The notes under the pieces were generated by a model. That model made no database searches and was not told the origin of the DNA. It saw only the letters and a list, made by a program, of their open reading frames with translations. The position numbers and the translations under genes are program-made. Positions 26,065 through 37,747 of a DNA stretch of 64,000 nt are shown here, piece by piece. How positions within the stretch are numbered: position 1 is the first letter of the stretch; each line of letters begins with the position of its first letter. This DNA is from Adiantum capillus-veneris (Eukaryota > Streptophyta > Polypodiopsida > Polypodiales > Pteridaceae): the NCBI GenBank assembly GCA_014529385.2, contig CM043971.1:52301209-52365208 (forward strand), given 5' to 3'.

Positions 26065-26281
26065 AAGGGTAATCGGTCGCCTGCGAGATGGTACAGAGCG
26101 CGAGAGAGAGAGAGAGAGAATGAGGGTGGGGTAAGGTGGTGAGGGAGGGGAGAGGGGATAGGGGGGTTGTGAGGGCTGTGTATAGCAGAGAGCGCGCGGG
26201 CGGGTGTGGACGAGCGCGAGGCCCGGGATGGGGTAGCCGATAGAGGGCGAGACAAGGAGGGGGGCATGAGGTATATTCAAC

Positions 26282-26340
<59 letters not shown>

Positions 26341-26356
26341 AGAGGAGAGAGTTTTG

Positions 26357-26389
<33 letters not shown>

Positions 26390-26640
26390 AGAGGAGAAAT
26401 TATGTGGGCCTTAGGGTGGTTCCCACCAAGGAAAGAGAGGGAGAGAGAGGGAGATAGGGGGTTGTGAGGGGGGGGGGGGGGGGGGGGGAGAGGATAAGGT
26501 AGGGTTTAGAGGATAGAGGAAGAGAGGGTGAGAGAAATAGAGTGAAGCGTCATCGTCTTTATTGGAGACGACACAAGCAATGTCGAAATCATCCTAAAAG
26601 TCGGTGGTGAGATCTTCTCCCTTCTTTCCACTGAACGTGG
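24590..26640. repeat. Belt of microsatellites and homopolymer tracts
   Basis: Includes (CA)n at about 24728-24755, poly-C of about 36 bases (25114-25148), (GT)n at 25630-25685, poly-G of about 30 bases (25768-25798), (GT)n at 25938-25972, (GA)n at 26008-26063, (GA)n at 26285-26340 and poly-G at 26468-26489. Non-repetitive stretches between them show no convincing gene. Long open frames here (poly Thr-His, Leu-Ser, Arg-Glu) are products of the repeats. The belt sits between two exons that may belong to one gene. Confidence 0.85.
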
Positions 26641-26702
26641 GGAAAGAAACACTTGCCATGGTAGTAACTCGGGAAATTACAAACCTTTTTTCTTTTTTTT
26701 AG

Positions 26703-29030
26703 ATTAATGACAGTAGCGGCTCATAGCCGCTTTTTGCAAGGTTGGGTGGATAGATTAAAACAGGATAAAGAATGGATGAGGAGTCACGATAGCAATTCAG
26801 GCTAAATGGCTCTACTGTTTGTTGTAGAGCATGCTATGAACTGCATGGAATACCAAAGACATCATTTTATCGATACAAGGAGAACTTTGAAAATGGTGTG
26901 CGCCAATATGTACATGTGAACACATGTACATTGAGAAGGGGACTTCAACATACTAGTTTAGCAAGAGCACTGCTAAATGAGTTTGTGGAAAACAAATCTG
27001 AGAAGATCCACATAGAAGTAGAACACTGCTAAATGGCTCAAGAGAGACTCAATTGGTGATTCCATCAACATACAAACAAGTGGATATTTTATGTGAAATC
27101 AACATGACACTTGACCAAATGGGCTATGAGAAGAAACTATCACAATCTTCTTTTGGTAGAATTTGGAACAAAGAGTACCCACATGTCACTTTAACAAAGA
27201 CGAGTGAGTTCTCTAAGTGCAATATTTGTAGCTCAATCAAGGCAAGGTTAGAAGCTAAACCTTCTCTTGAAGAGAGAGCTCTTCTCTTGAGGGAGAGAGA
27301 AGTTCACATGGCACAAAAAAAGAGTTGCAGAAGCCTATATTATGCATGGCGCACATATTCAAAAACTCAATCACAAAAATATGTATGCATAATCCATGAT
27401 ATGATGGATCAAAAGAAGACTACCATTCCTAGCATTGTTCCTAAGGGTGTGGATTCAGGATATAATGTGCAGGTGGCATTGATTGGCATGATCACTCATG
27501 GACATGGAGAAGGTCATTACGGACACTTTGTCTTGAATGGTTTGTGGGCAGCTGATCCAAATCTTACAATTGGCTCAATTGCTAATTGTTTACATAACCT
27601 AGAGAGGATAGATAAGCATCCTCTTGGTGATCTAGTAACAAATGGACTTCCAAGGAGCAATATTTCACTACTACATGCTTTGAATTCAAGGGATGCTTTG
27701 GACTACCATAACTTGAGTGATGGAAAAGAGCCCATTGTGCAACCATCACAAAATGCAGAGAGGAATTTTTGGGGTCAACATTTCGCAGGTTACCAGAGAA
27801 CTTGTTGCTACAATTGGATAATTGTGTAGGGGAAAACTTATTTTCCTGTTTGTCAATGCTTGTTGCAAGGGGTGTTTTCAAAACCATCCATGCCAGCTAG
27901 GATTTTTAATGGTTGGGCATACACATGAGGACATAGACGCCATGTTTAGTAGGTTTTTAGAGAAGTTGAGAGTTACACAAACCTATACTTTGCCACATTT
28001 GATGGATACATTACGAAATAGCTCATCTTCATCTCCAGCTCCATTTTTTCTCACAAAGATCCCCGATTTCAAGCAATATTGTGATGGCTATCTTTGTGAT
28101 GGACAAGAAATCCTTGTTGAACGTTCCAAACCGCTTCAGTTCAGGTTCTTTATGTAGGATGGGACACCAATGATGCAATATAAGGCACATGTAGGTGTAT
28201 CAAGTTGGAGTGGAAGTATTCGCCTTTGGAAAACAGACACAAAAGGCAAGCCAATGTTACCACATGGAGATCCACCTCTGGTACCAATGGCGGAGTATGT
28301 CAAGGCCCACGAAGAAGTCATTTTGGGGCTAAAGAACTATAAAAAATTTTAGAAAAAATTTGGGAATGGTTCAAGTGTTCCGCGATATTATAGACCCGTG
28401 ATAGATTATTGGATAAGGTAATTGAAGAGATTGGAAAAGCAATCATATCAGAGGGAGTCTTGTATGAAATGTTTTGGCCAAAAACTCAAGAATATTCTCA
28501 TCTACAAAGCACTACAATGAATTTGCAACAAGGAGCAGAAAGATCCTTAGGCCTTGAAGAGTTGAATGATCATTTTGGTGGGCCTCAACAAGATAGGCCA
28601 AGGGAAGAGTTTGACCCTATGTCTGATGTGCACCAAGGTGACTTTCTTATGCTTGTTCCGAGTGACACAGAAATCTATCCAGTGTGCCTTGCAATGGCTT
28701 TACCTGACATTGATAATGAGCCTACATCACCAAATTTTAAAAAAACTCTTGATTCAGTATTGGGCACCTTGCGCGAGAAAAAGTGGGATGACAGATACTC
28801 AAGCTTACAGTAATTGTTGGAAGGGTTATTGGGCTATCAACTATAAGGACCCACAAGTGTGGGAAACTATAGATGCAATTGTTTGGTCCTGGAGACCCAA
28901 CAAAGAAGGAACATTTTCTAGAATAAAGATTTCAGAAAGGCATGCTCTAAAATCCAAAGAAGGCCTCACTCATGCACATCAACCACACTTGGATCAAAGT
29001 TTCGATATGGTATCAAATGTGGAGTAGAAT
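26703..29030 (+). pseudogene. DUF7869-type transposon protein, multiply frameshifted
   Basis: A pyrimidine-rich acceptor (CCTTTTTTCTTTTTTTTAG) ends at 26702 and the exon is open from there (LMTVAAHSRFLQGWVDRLK). Frameshifts follow near 26806, 27008, 27790 and 27895. Key motifs: VCCRACYELHGIPKTSFYR (about 26822-26878), FSKCNICSSIK (about 27213), a catalytic-looking LLLQLDNCVGENLF (about 27805-27845) and FLMVGHTHEDIDAMF (about 27904-27948). The QxDN and VGHTHEDID blocks are typical of DUF7869 proteins, which are widespread in plant and animal repeats and thought to be transposase-like. Further downstream coding-quality text runs to about 29025 in at least two frames. A TAG stops the 28170 frame region near 28350. 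It is dead but recognisable. Confidence 0.7.
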
Positions 29031-29434
29031 TATGTGGAGCTTCTATGGTGACTATACTAGTCAATTTTGTAAACAAAATCCTTTTTGTATCTTCCTTTGT
29101 TTTATGTAATTCGTAGTTTTTATTCAAATCCATGTGTTGTAAATCCTTTTGACTTTTGGTGTTTATCAACACCACAATCCTATGAGTGTTTCACTTTATT
29201 TACTAACCAGACACCTCAATTTTTCCCACTTTAAGTGGAAAATTCCCAAATTACATGAATTTAGTCGATTTGGAGATTCCCATAATGTGAGATTTTTACC
29301 AAAATACCTAATATGGTCTTTTTTGGTCATAGTTTCCTACACAAGGGCTTTGTAGTTTAATAGAAAAGTTAAGGAATTGGACAGTAGTGGCAAAAAAGCC
29401 AGATGGTGAAGTAAACCCATGTTAAAGGTTGGTT
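29031..29434. other. Spacer, no gene seen
   Basis: AT-rich sequence after the DUF7869 pseudogene. It probably contains that gene's 3' flank; nothing else is recognised. Confidence 0.4.
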
Positions 29435-29940
29435 CAATCTTTAAGCAGTTAGGATAAACAAGATTAATCTCATCCCAGAAAAATCTGTTGTTGAGGCTTA
29501 ATAAGTCATCCACGTCTCTATAAGTATGATTAAAAATGGAAGTATATGATCTTTACTTTTGTCACTCATGATTTTTAGAAACCATTTGTATTCAAAGAAG
29601 GTTAAATATAGATTACACATTACAGGTGAGCAGGAAAATCCCATAGGAATTCCCGGGCTTTGATTAAAACACTGTCCTCCGAAGAGAATGGTACAGTTAT
29701 CAAGTACCCAAGATATGTTATTGAATAGTCTTACATCATCGAAGTGAAGGGGATGAGAAGATTGTTTCTTTTTAATCCATCTAGGTTGTCTGGAAAGTGA
29801 TATGTAAGAGTAACCATTCACCCTAGCATTTTTGAGGCCAATTTAATCATCTGAGATAGTACATCTTTCAGTCCTAAATCCCCTTCTAAAGGTATATTCT
29901 CATAGCATTGAGTAATATCAATTGTGAAAAGATGAAAAAT
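29435..29940 (-). mobile_element. Reverse transcriptase remnant, Penelope-like, palm domain
   Basis: Three RT motifs are readable on the minus strand in different frames. Motif A: FTIDITQCYENIPLEGD (about 29930-29880). Motif B: QSPGIPMGFSCSPVMCNLYL (about 29670-29605). Motif C: DVDDLLSLNNRFF (about 29515-29475) followed by LVYPNCLKIE. The D.(T/S).(C/L)Y.NIP and Q..GIPMG..CSP..CNLYL wording matches Penelope-like elements rather than LTR or L1-type RTs. The Tyr of the YxDD box is not in place in this copy, and at least two frameshifts and a TGA at about 29818 are present. No GIY-YIG endonuclease is visible. Confidence 0.65.
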
Positions 29941-31028
29941 GCCACATTTAAAGCATTTCATTGTCCGAGTAATGCCACATTTAAAGCACTACTATACTGG
30001 TTGTGCATTGGTTACCATATTATCTAAAATGAGTTGCAGGCACTATTCAAGCTATAAAAACACCAACCTTTTGGTCAAAAGAAACAAAGCCCCTTCACAC
30101 TACACAGTAGCATGCAAAAATTTCCATGTACCTGATAAAGTAAAGAATAGCCCCAACACTAGTCTAGACAAACGACACTATGTTGTATAAGATCCCCCAT
30201 TTTTCTATCCAAATATTGCCACATCAAGCACCACTTATATGGGTTATCAAAAATACCTTTATCAAAAAATGATTTACAGACATTGTACAAGCTAAAAAAA
30301 GGCAAAAACTAATTCTCCTAAAATGGCCAAAAAACCAAACAGTATTCAGTATGATCATCAATGTATTTCAAGCCATCTTTCATTGCCTAGTTATGCATTC
30401 GTAGAAAAAATCGAAGGAAAAAAACCAAGTGGTAACTGCATGTTTTAGCAGAAAAAACTATTAATCGTATCTCATCAAGGTATCAAGGTGAGTACCAACC
30501 TGAGATGGTAGCTCAACAACTTCCATAGCTGCTTAGTATCAAAAAAAGCCCTCACACTTCTCCTTGAAAAACACACGTAGAGGAAAATAAACACATAGAC
30601 TAAGTGAGGGGCCAGAGCACCCTCACCTTATATAGCGTCTACGAGAAAGTTCAAGGTGAAGATGCCCACGATCAAGTACTCAGTAGCTTTTGCTTCCCAA
30701 GCCGTCTCTATGGCCACTCTTGCTTACATACGGGATGTTGAGAGGGAGAGAGGCCCCGTGTAGGGGGTATCATACGCATTACAGTGTAGTTAAGTGAGAC
30801 AAACAGAGCCAGCGGGCATGAGGTTTAAGGTAATGGAAGCAGTCACCTCAAAACAAATCCCCCAAGGGGCGGGTTCCTATGTGGTGTTTGGGAGGAAGAA
30901 GGTTACCCCCATTTTTTTTAAAAAAAACCACACCAACTAATTCCTAAAAAGTATTTCCACAAGGGATTTGTGCAAAAAAATACATGTTTTGTTGTTCTAT
31001 ATATATAATCAAACTATTGTATAGGTAA

Positions 31029-31064
<36 letters not shown>

Positions 31065-31609
31065 GAGGAGTGTGTGTGAAAGAGGTTTGGGTTATGGCTT
31101 TCTCAAACTTACTCTCAAGTTTGCACCTTGAGAAAATGAAGAAGAGAAATGAAAAATGAGAAGAGAAGCCTTCTTTTTATGCACATTTTTGATAAGTGCT
31201 TTCACTTATCTTGATAGATTTTCTTCCTTATCTTGATAACTTATCTTACTTATCAAAACTTTCTCAACAAGTTACTTACTCACCTTGTCCTTATCTTCTC
31301 CTTTTCTCCTTTATCGTTTTCTTTTTCCTTTTTCCTCATCTTAACTTTTCCTTTATGCTAATTTTCTCAAAATGAAAAGCTAATTTCCTATGCATTGGTT
31401 ATGTCCATGTTCCCATGGCATAAGCCGAAAGTGTCTCGTGAGTATACTTTGGTGCTTAAATTGAACCCGAATTTTTCTCAAATATTTTTTCTTTCTATTA
31501 TTTTCTTTTTCTTTTTCATCTTTAAAGTCGATGGCTTAGATGTGGTGACCTTGCGTAAAGGCTAGGAGAAGGCACTTACAACTTGGATCAGAAGGGGTGA
31601 TGGCCTCAT
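29941..31609. other. AT-rich intergenic DNA with short repeats
   Basis: A diverged tandem pair is visible (ATGCCACATTTAAAGCA near 29938 and 29970; related text near 30216-30300). A (GT)n microsatellite lies at about 31031-31062. No gene, tRNA or element ends are recognised. Confidence 0.5.
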
Positions 31610-31757
31610 GATCAAAATTTATTTTAATTATTATGTATATTTTCTTAAAAGATAGGGTTGACTAGCTACTTATTACCTCTTTTGATCAAAATTTATTTTA
31701 ATTACTATATATATTTTCTTTAAAAATAGGGCTGACTAGCTACTTTTACAACTTACT
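31610..31757. repeat. 74-bp tandem duplication
   Basis: GATCAAAATTTATTTTAATTA starts at 31610 and 31684, and both copies end in GACTAGCTACTT. A shorter phrase ACTTGGAT(C/T)AGAAGGGGTG flanks the pair (about 31581 and 31769), immediately before the presumed LTR start. Confidence 0.8.
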
Positions 31758-31786
31758 ATAAAGATACCACTTGGATTAGAAGGGGT

Positions 31787-31959
31787 GTGTCAGGACAAGC
31801 GTCCTGTAACCTAAGAACTAGGATGGTCATGGACTACGGCCAAGGGTCGGACTAGACAGTGTGGACAGGGGATCCGTCTAGGGCAAGGGGCTAGGAGCCC
31901 GCGTATATAATGGGAGGTTGGGAGGAGGATCTTCAGTCTAGTTTTCCCAAGTTCTTACA
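31787..31959 (+). repeat. Probable 5' LTR of a Ty3-type element
   Basis: The segment starts TGTGTCAGGACAAGC and ends TTCTTACA, the TG...CA ends expected of an LTR, immediately before a primer binding site. A TATA-like GTATATAATGGG lies at about 31904-31915. The left boundary is a guess because no second LTR is in the window to align with. Confidence 0.5.
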
Positions 31960-31960
31960 C

Positions 31961-31972
31961 TGGTATCAGAGC
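31961..31972 (+). promoter_or_regulatory. Primer binding site, initiator tRNA-Met type
   Basis: TGGTATCAGAGC is complementary to the 3' end of plant initiator tRNA-Met and lies one base after the presumed LTR end. This is the standard minus-strand priming site of many plant LTR elements. Confidence 0.9.
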
Positions 31973-32810
31973 TTAGGTTGGCTAGAAGGTCTCTCTTCCA
32001 CTCTCTCTCTAGGCGTTCTCACTTTTGGCTCCTAAAAATAGGGCTTTAAGGTGTGAACCGTGGCTTTTTTAGGGCTTTTACCAAATTTAGCAAGTGGGCT
32101 TGCCTAAATCGGGTATGTTTCCCGTTTTGGAAGGGGATGTGTGGTGCACGAAACTACGCGCTCTTGGGCTAGGGAGGAGCGCCATAGCTTCAATGCTTGG
32201 AGTCCAAGAGGGTTTGGCCTAATTGCTACAGCGCAAGGCGTACACATCTCCCAAGCTACCCACATTTTTTCTTCACGCTGCCTGCACACAGAAACGTCAA
32301 ATTGGGTTTCTTTTTCACGTGGCAAGGCCAAAAATTTTGATTTTTTGAGCCTTGGACCTTCTTGGTGGTCCTTCCCACAAGCAAGGCAATTCCCACGAGC
32401 CTCGACCTTCGTACTCGGTGCAAGAAACAAGCCGTGTCGGCTTTCCCTCGAGCTTGACGGTTTACGAATCCGCTCAGTTATTGCGGAAAATTCCAGATTT
32501 CTGCATATTTTTACATTTGCGACAGTTTCCATTGGAGTTCATGCAACATAATCATTCGCCGATTAAGAAAGCTTTCAATAATCAAGCTTCTTCACAACGG
32601 TGACAATTCGACCATCTCAACTACAAGATTTCAGTCGTCTTGTGAACCACGGACGATTTTGCGGAATTCATTTTTTACGCCACTTGTGCAAATTCTTCTT
32701 TTTTTGACGATCAGGTGCTACGACGCACAAGTGGAGTTACCTATACTTGGCAAGTGCTACCAACATCAGTTTTTTTTTTCTGAGTACTTCTTTCACTGCA
32801 CTGTGTCACC

Positions 32811-34332
32811 ATGGATTCGGATATCAACATGACATTCGATTTTGAGCAAAGTACTCCTGATCCTACCAATGACGGCTCACGACCGGATCCTCTCAAGGAG
32901 AGTACCCGCGACGCTACGGTAGGAGAAGATACTTACGAATTGCTCGATATTCAAGAATTCCGTGCACTCAGACACGCATATGACAATCATGGATGAACAT
33001 TTTAAAGCTTTAAATGAAAATGTCACTAAACTTTCCACATTAGTCATTCAATTAATGCAACAGCAGCTAAGAGTCATGCTAACACCCACATGCATGAGCA
33101 CGTTAGAACACAAGGGCAAGGCCCAATTAATGAAACACTCCATACTCTCACTTCCAAAGAGGTAGATGACTTGTTAAAGAACTTTAAACCACCAGTTTTC
33201 AAGGGCGAAGACCGAGACCGCAATAAGGATGCAGTGAACATCTTTCTCAGTAAATGGGATGGAATTCACGCCTTACGGCGTACTCCGGATGTAGTCAAAG
33301 CTCTGCAAACGAGCTTAACTCTGGAAGTCAAGGCCTACAAATGGTGGATGTCTCTCAAGGAGAAAAACATCATACCACAGAGTTGGGCAGCCTTTGAAGC
33401 AATGTTTAGGAAGGAATTTTTGCCTACAAACGAGGCCGATCGGAATTGGACCGCTTGGGACACATGTTCCATGCGCCAATATCCATCACTCCTTGAATAC
33501 ATCTCTCACTATGGGGACATCATCCTCAAGTTGGAAGGCTTGGACACCTTTCAACAAGTACAAGGGTTCATACGAAGTCTGACTCCAGAACTTAAGAAGT
33601 ATGTCAAGACCCAAGACCCTAAAACACTTGAGGAAACCATAGTGAAAGCACATATTCATGACGACCTTGATGATAAGAAAACACATAATAGTAACGTCCC
33701 CTGCTAGTATACATGGTAATACACGCACAATACGGGCATAATAAAAGAAAATTTCTAGTTGCTAATTCAGATGCATCTAAAAAACCCAAGGGGTCAAGGG
33801 GTCCTCTCTCTCCTGAGGATTTTGATAAAGCCAAGAAAGAGAAGCTATGTTTTCAATGTGTAGGAAGAGGCCATGGCAAAAAGGATTGTCCCAAGGGGAA
33901 ATCTGTTGCTCAAGGGAAGGAGAAACCAGTGCACACGGTGCAACTACTGCCTCTTGAGTCTTCCTCAAAATTCTCCACAATGGAAGTAACACACACTGAA
34001 GTGGTGCATGAATGTTGTCTCACAGCTTTCATGTGGCAACAAACCTTTGGACCACATGAGTTAGTACGTATTCAAGGATATCTACAAGGGCACAAGGTGC
34101 GCATCTTGGTAGATGACAGTGCTACTCACAATTTCATCAATTATGGATTAGTAAAAAAGCTCAAACTGCCTCAAACTTCGAGTACCCACCTCTACAAGGT
34201 AGCAATGATAAAGGGACATGATACTGAAATATGGGATACTGAATGCCGAGTTGTTCCATTGGAAGTACAAGGGTACTCTACTTGTTTGAATTTTCAGGTT
34301 ATGAACATGGAAAGGGCTGATGTGGTTCTTGG
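32811..34332 (+). pseudogene. gag: Ty3-type gag-protease fragment, frameshifted and truncated
   Basis: A start in good context (ACCATGG, 32811) opens the Gag reading frame. Frame changes near 32975 and 33075, and TAG/TAA near 33706-33719, break it. Domains in order: capsid-type retrotransposon Gag (about 33230-33680; PVFKGEDRD, WWMSLKEKN, FRKEFLP), a CCHC zinc knuckle CFQCVGRGHGKKDC (about 33850-33890) and a retropepsin with ILVDDSATHNFI (about 34105; catalytic Asp in a D-S-A context). Sequence similarity stops right after ADVVLG at about 34332, exactly where the minus-strand copia LTR begins, so RT and later domains are missing here. The Gag would package the element RNA and the protease mature it. 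Leader DNA at 31973-32810 holds no supported gene. Confidence 0.8.
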
Positions 34333-34653
34333 TGTAAAGAATGAGGATGCAAGAGAGCTACACAAGACAAGCACAAAGCACACAGAGATGGAAAGCTTCT
34401 TCTTCTTCTCACAGAAAAGAGAGTAAAAAATGACTTAGTGTTAAAACTGAAAAGTAGCACATATGTACATGCGGTCACTAAGTGTGAACTCGCTAGAAGC
34501 ATAGTAAACTGGCACTATAAGTGTAGTCCAACTGTAGAATCACTGGCAGAGATCCTCCATGTCGATCACCTAACGCGCCAGTGAGTAAATGCCGTAAGCG
34601 GCCAAGACCCGTAGTGGATGCCAGCTCAAGATGTAGAGCTCGACATCTCAACA
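34333..34653 (-). repeat. 3' LTR of the copia element
   Basis: Reading on the minus strand, the segment starts TGTTGAGATG directly after a polypurine tract (34662-34654) and ends CATTCTTTACA at 34333, abutting the interrupted Ty3 protease. TG...CA ends, polypurine tract and the breakpoint agree. The candidate target duplication next to it is CTTGG (34328-34332), but the 5' LTR is missing so it cannot be confirmed. Confidence 0.65.
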
Positions 34654-34662
34654 CTCCCCCTC
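34654..34662 (-). promoter_or_regulatory. Polypurine tract of the copia element
   Basis: GAGGGGGAG on the minus strand, immediately 5' of the LTR start TGTTGAG. It would prime plus-strand synthesis. Confidence 0.75.
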
Positions 34663-37563
34663 GAGCTCTGCATTTCGTAGAGTCCAAGCATAGTCCGGAA
34701 ACGTCGAAGCTTCTCAGCTCCGAGGGCCTTGGTAAAGATATCCGCTATCTGCTCCTCTGTGCTAACGTAGACCAAGTCGATGTCGCCCGCCAACACTCGC
34801 TCTCGAATGTAGTGGTAATGGACCTCTATGTGCTTGGTCCTGGCATGGAACACTGGGTTCCTAGCCAATTGCATGCTGCTGAGGTTGTCACAATGGATGA
34901 CAATCTGCTGGTCCACCTGCACTCCCAAGTCCTCAAGTAATGTGCGTAGCCAAGCTACCTCGCATGCTGCAACTGCTGCACCTCTGTACTCGGCCTCTGT
35001 GCTCGATAAAGCAACCGTAGGCTGCTTTTTGCTGCTCCAAGTAACAGCAGCACTCCCAAAAGAGAACATGAAGCCACTCGTAGATCTCCTATCAACAATG
35101 CTACCTGCCCAATCTGCATCTGTATACCCATACAATTCTAATGGCGCATCTACTGCATAGAACAATGCGTAGTCAAGATTCCCTTGCACAAACCGAATTG
35201 TGCATCGTACTCCATCCAAATGTGGCTTCCTCGGAAGCTGCATGAACTGACTCTCCAAGCCTACTGTGTAGCTCAAGTCTGGACTCGTGATAGTCAAGTA
35301 GATTAGACTACCCACAATCTTCCTGTACATCTTGACATCCTCAACAACATCACCCTTCTCTGCACTCAGCTTTGCATTCACATCCAAGGGAATAGAAATT
35401 GGCTTACAATCAGCCATACCATACTTTGACAACATGTTCAAAGCATACTGTCTCTGTGACAGCCATACACCCTTTGGAGTCCTGATCACCTCAATGCCAA
35501 GAAAGTAGCACAACTCGCCCAAATCTTTTATTTCAAACTCCTGTTTGAGAAGACCCTTCACATGGTCAATCTCCATAGCATTGTCACTCACAATAATAAG
35601 GTCATCTACATATATGGTAATGACCACAATCCCCACATCACTCTCACGTACATAGAGTGAATGATCAGCATGAGCTCTCCTAAAACCAATACTGACAAGA
35701 TAGGTGGCAATCCTATCATACCATGCTCTAAAGCCCTGCTTCAAACCATACAAAGCTTTGAGAAGTCTGCATACATAATCTGGGTAACCTGGATCGACAT
35801 AACCAGGTGGCTCATCCATATACACTTCCTCTTGCAACTCACCATTCAAGAAGGCATTCTTTACATCCATTTGATGCATAATCCATCCTCTAGATGCAGC
35901 CACTGCTATGACAGCTCTCACAGTCGTCATCTTTGCCACTGGAGCAAAGGTCTCCTCATAGTCTATGCCATACGTCTGTGCATAACCGTTTGCGACCAGC
36001 CTTGCCTTGTGACGCTCAATGTTACCATCAGCCTTATGCTTGGTTTTATACACCCATTTACAGCCAATAGCTTTCTTGCCACTTGGCAATGGCACCAACT
36101 CCCATGTGTCATTTGCTTCCAATGCAGCCATCTCTTCATTCATTGCATCATCCCAATGCACATTTCCGACTGCATCCTCAAAACATGTGGGCTCCACATC
36201 CTGTATCACCTTAGCCATGTAGGCTTGGTGATGCGCTAGATACCCATCATAATTCAATTTTTGAACTGGATTTTTGACTCTGTTAGATCTACGCGGTCCT
36301 GGGTCACTCCTTTGCCCTCTAGCATCTTCTTGTACTTTCCTTACACCAAGTGTCCTGACAGCCGAAATTCCAAATTCCTCATGAAGACTTTGTTCAGAAC
36401 CATCTGAATCCATGTCTACATGTGAAAAACCTGATGATGCATCAGCCATAAATGGAGGTTCATCAACCTTTTCCTTTCCTTTTCGTGATACATTCCATGT
36501 ACCTGCTGGTGGAGTAACCTGCGTACGTAGTCTACCATTCCATGGCTTCTCAACAGAGCCACAAGAAGAGGACTCTTGTGGTCCACTCAAAACCTGTGAC
36601 TATGGCTTCACATTTTGTACAACCACATCATCTTTTACATCGGCCCCAATAATGCCATGTGCATTACTGTACCATCTGCTCATCTCATCAAAGACTACAT
36701 CTCTGCTCACTCGTAATTCTCGTGTAGTAGGATTGTAGCACCTGTACCCCTTTTGTTCAAGGGAATATCCCACAAGAATACATTTCTCTGCTTTAGGATC
36801 CAATTTCCTACGCACCTCATCTGGTACATGCACGTAAGCTATGCATCCAAACACTTTCAAGTGTGCCAAATCAGGCTTTGTACCTGTAAACTTTTCCTCA
36901 GGTGTTACATCATGCACCGTAGTTGTAGGTGTCCTGTTCATAATGTACACAGCTGTATTTACAGCTTCAGCCCAGAAATGATGAGGCATGTTCTTCTCAT
37001 TCATCAATGCACGTGCAACCTCTGCAATGTGCCTGTTTTTCCTTTCTACGATCCCATTCTGCTGTGGAGTATATCTGCATGTAAATTGCCTGCGTATACC
37101 ATGCATGAAAATCTGAAAAATCATTGGAGAAGTACTCTCCCCCTCCATCTGACCTCAATGTCTTGATTTGCATATCTGTCTCCTTCTCAATCATGACGTT
37201 GATGTCCTGAAAGTGACCAAACACTTCACTTTTGTTACGCATGAAGTGGACCCATACTTTCCTTGTATGGTCATCTGAAAGAGACATAATACCTGCAACC
37301 ATGTATACATGTAGTATCGTTTGGACCCCAAACATCTGTGTGCACCACCTCAAGTGGCTTTTTACATACATTGCGCTCATGTGGAAATGAGCCCTTTGAC
37401 TGTTTTCCAAACTGGCATGCTGCACACACTTTATGCATACCATCCACCTTGAATTTGGTCAAACCTTTTACAATCTGTTTTGATTGCATGCTGCGCAATC
37501 TCTGCTCATTGACATGGCCAATGCGTTTGAGCCAAATGTCAACATCAGCCACAACACCTGTGC

Positions 37564-37747
37564 CCTGTGCAAATAATGCAGCTTTTACCTCAGGCATGTC
37601 TACATTCAGCGTAAACATTCTGCCCACACATTTGCCCTCTGTGATCAGCTTACAACCTGTGCAAATAATGCAGCTTTTACCTCAGGCTTGTTTACATTCA
37701 GCATAAACATTCTGCCCACACATTTGCCCTCTGTGATCAACTTACAG
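37564..37747. repeat. 92-bp tandem duplication in copia pre-integrase region
   Basis: CCTGTGCAAATAATGCAGC starts at 37564 and again at 37656. The duplicated text encodes the GRMF...PEVKAALFAQ block twice. Because 92 is not a multiple of three, the duplication itself shifts the frame. Confidence 0.9.

Noticed and set aside
25346..26457. Thr-His, Leu-Ser and Arg-Glu repeat proteins
   Set aside because: They follow the dinucleotide and homopolymer tracts in every frame; no independent coding evidence.
32104..32603. Overlapping ORFs on both strands in the Ty3 leader
   Set aside because: They lie between the primer site and Gag, have no domain and occur on both strands over the same GC-richer stretch.
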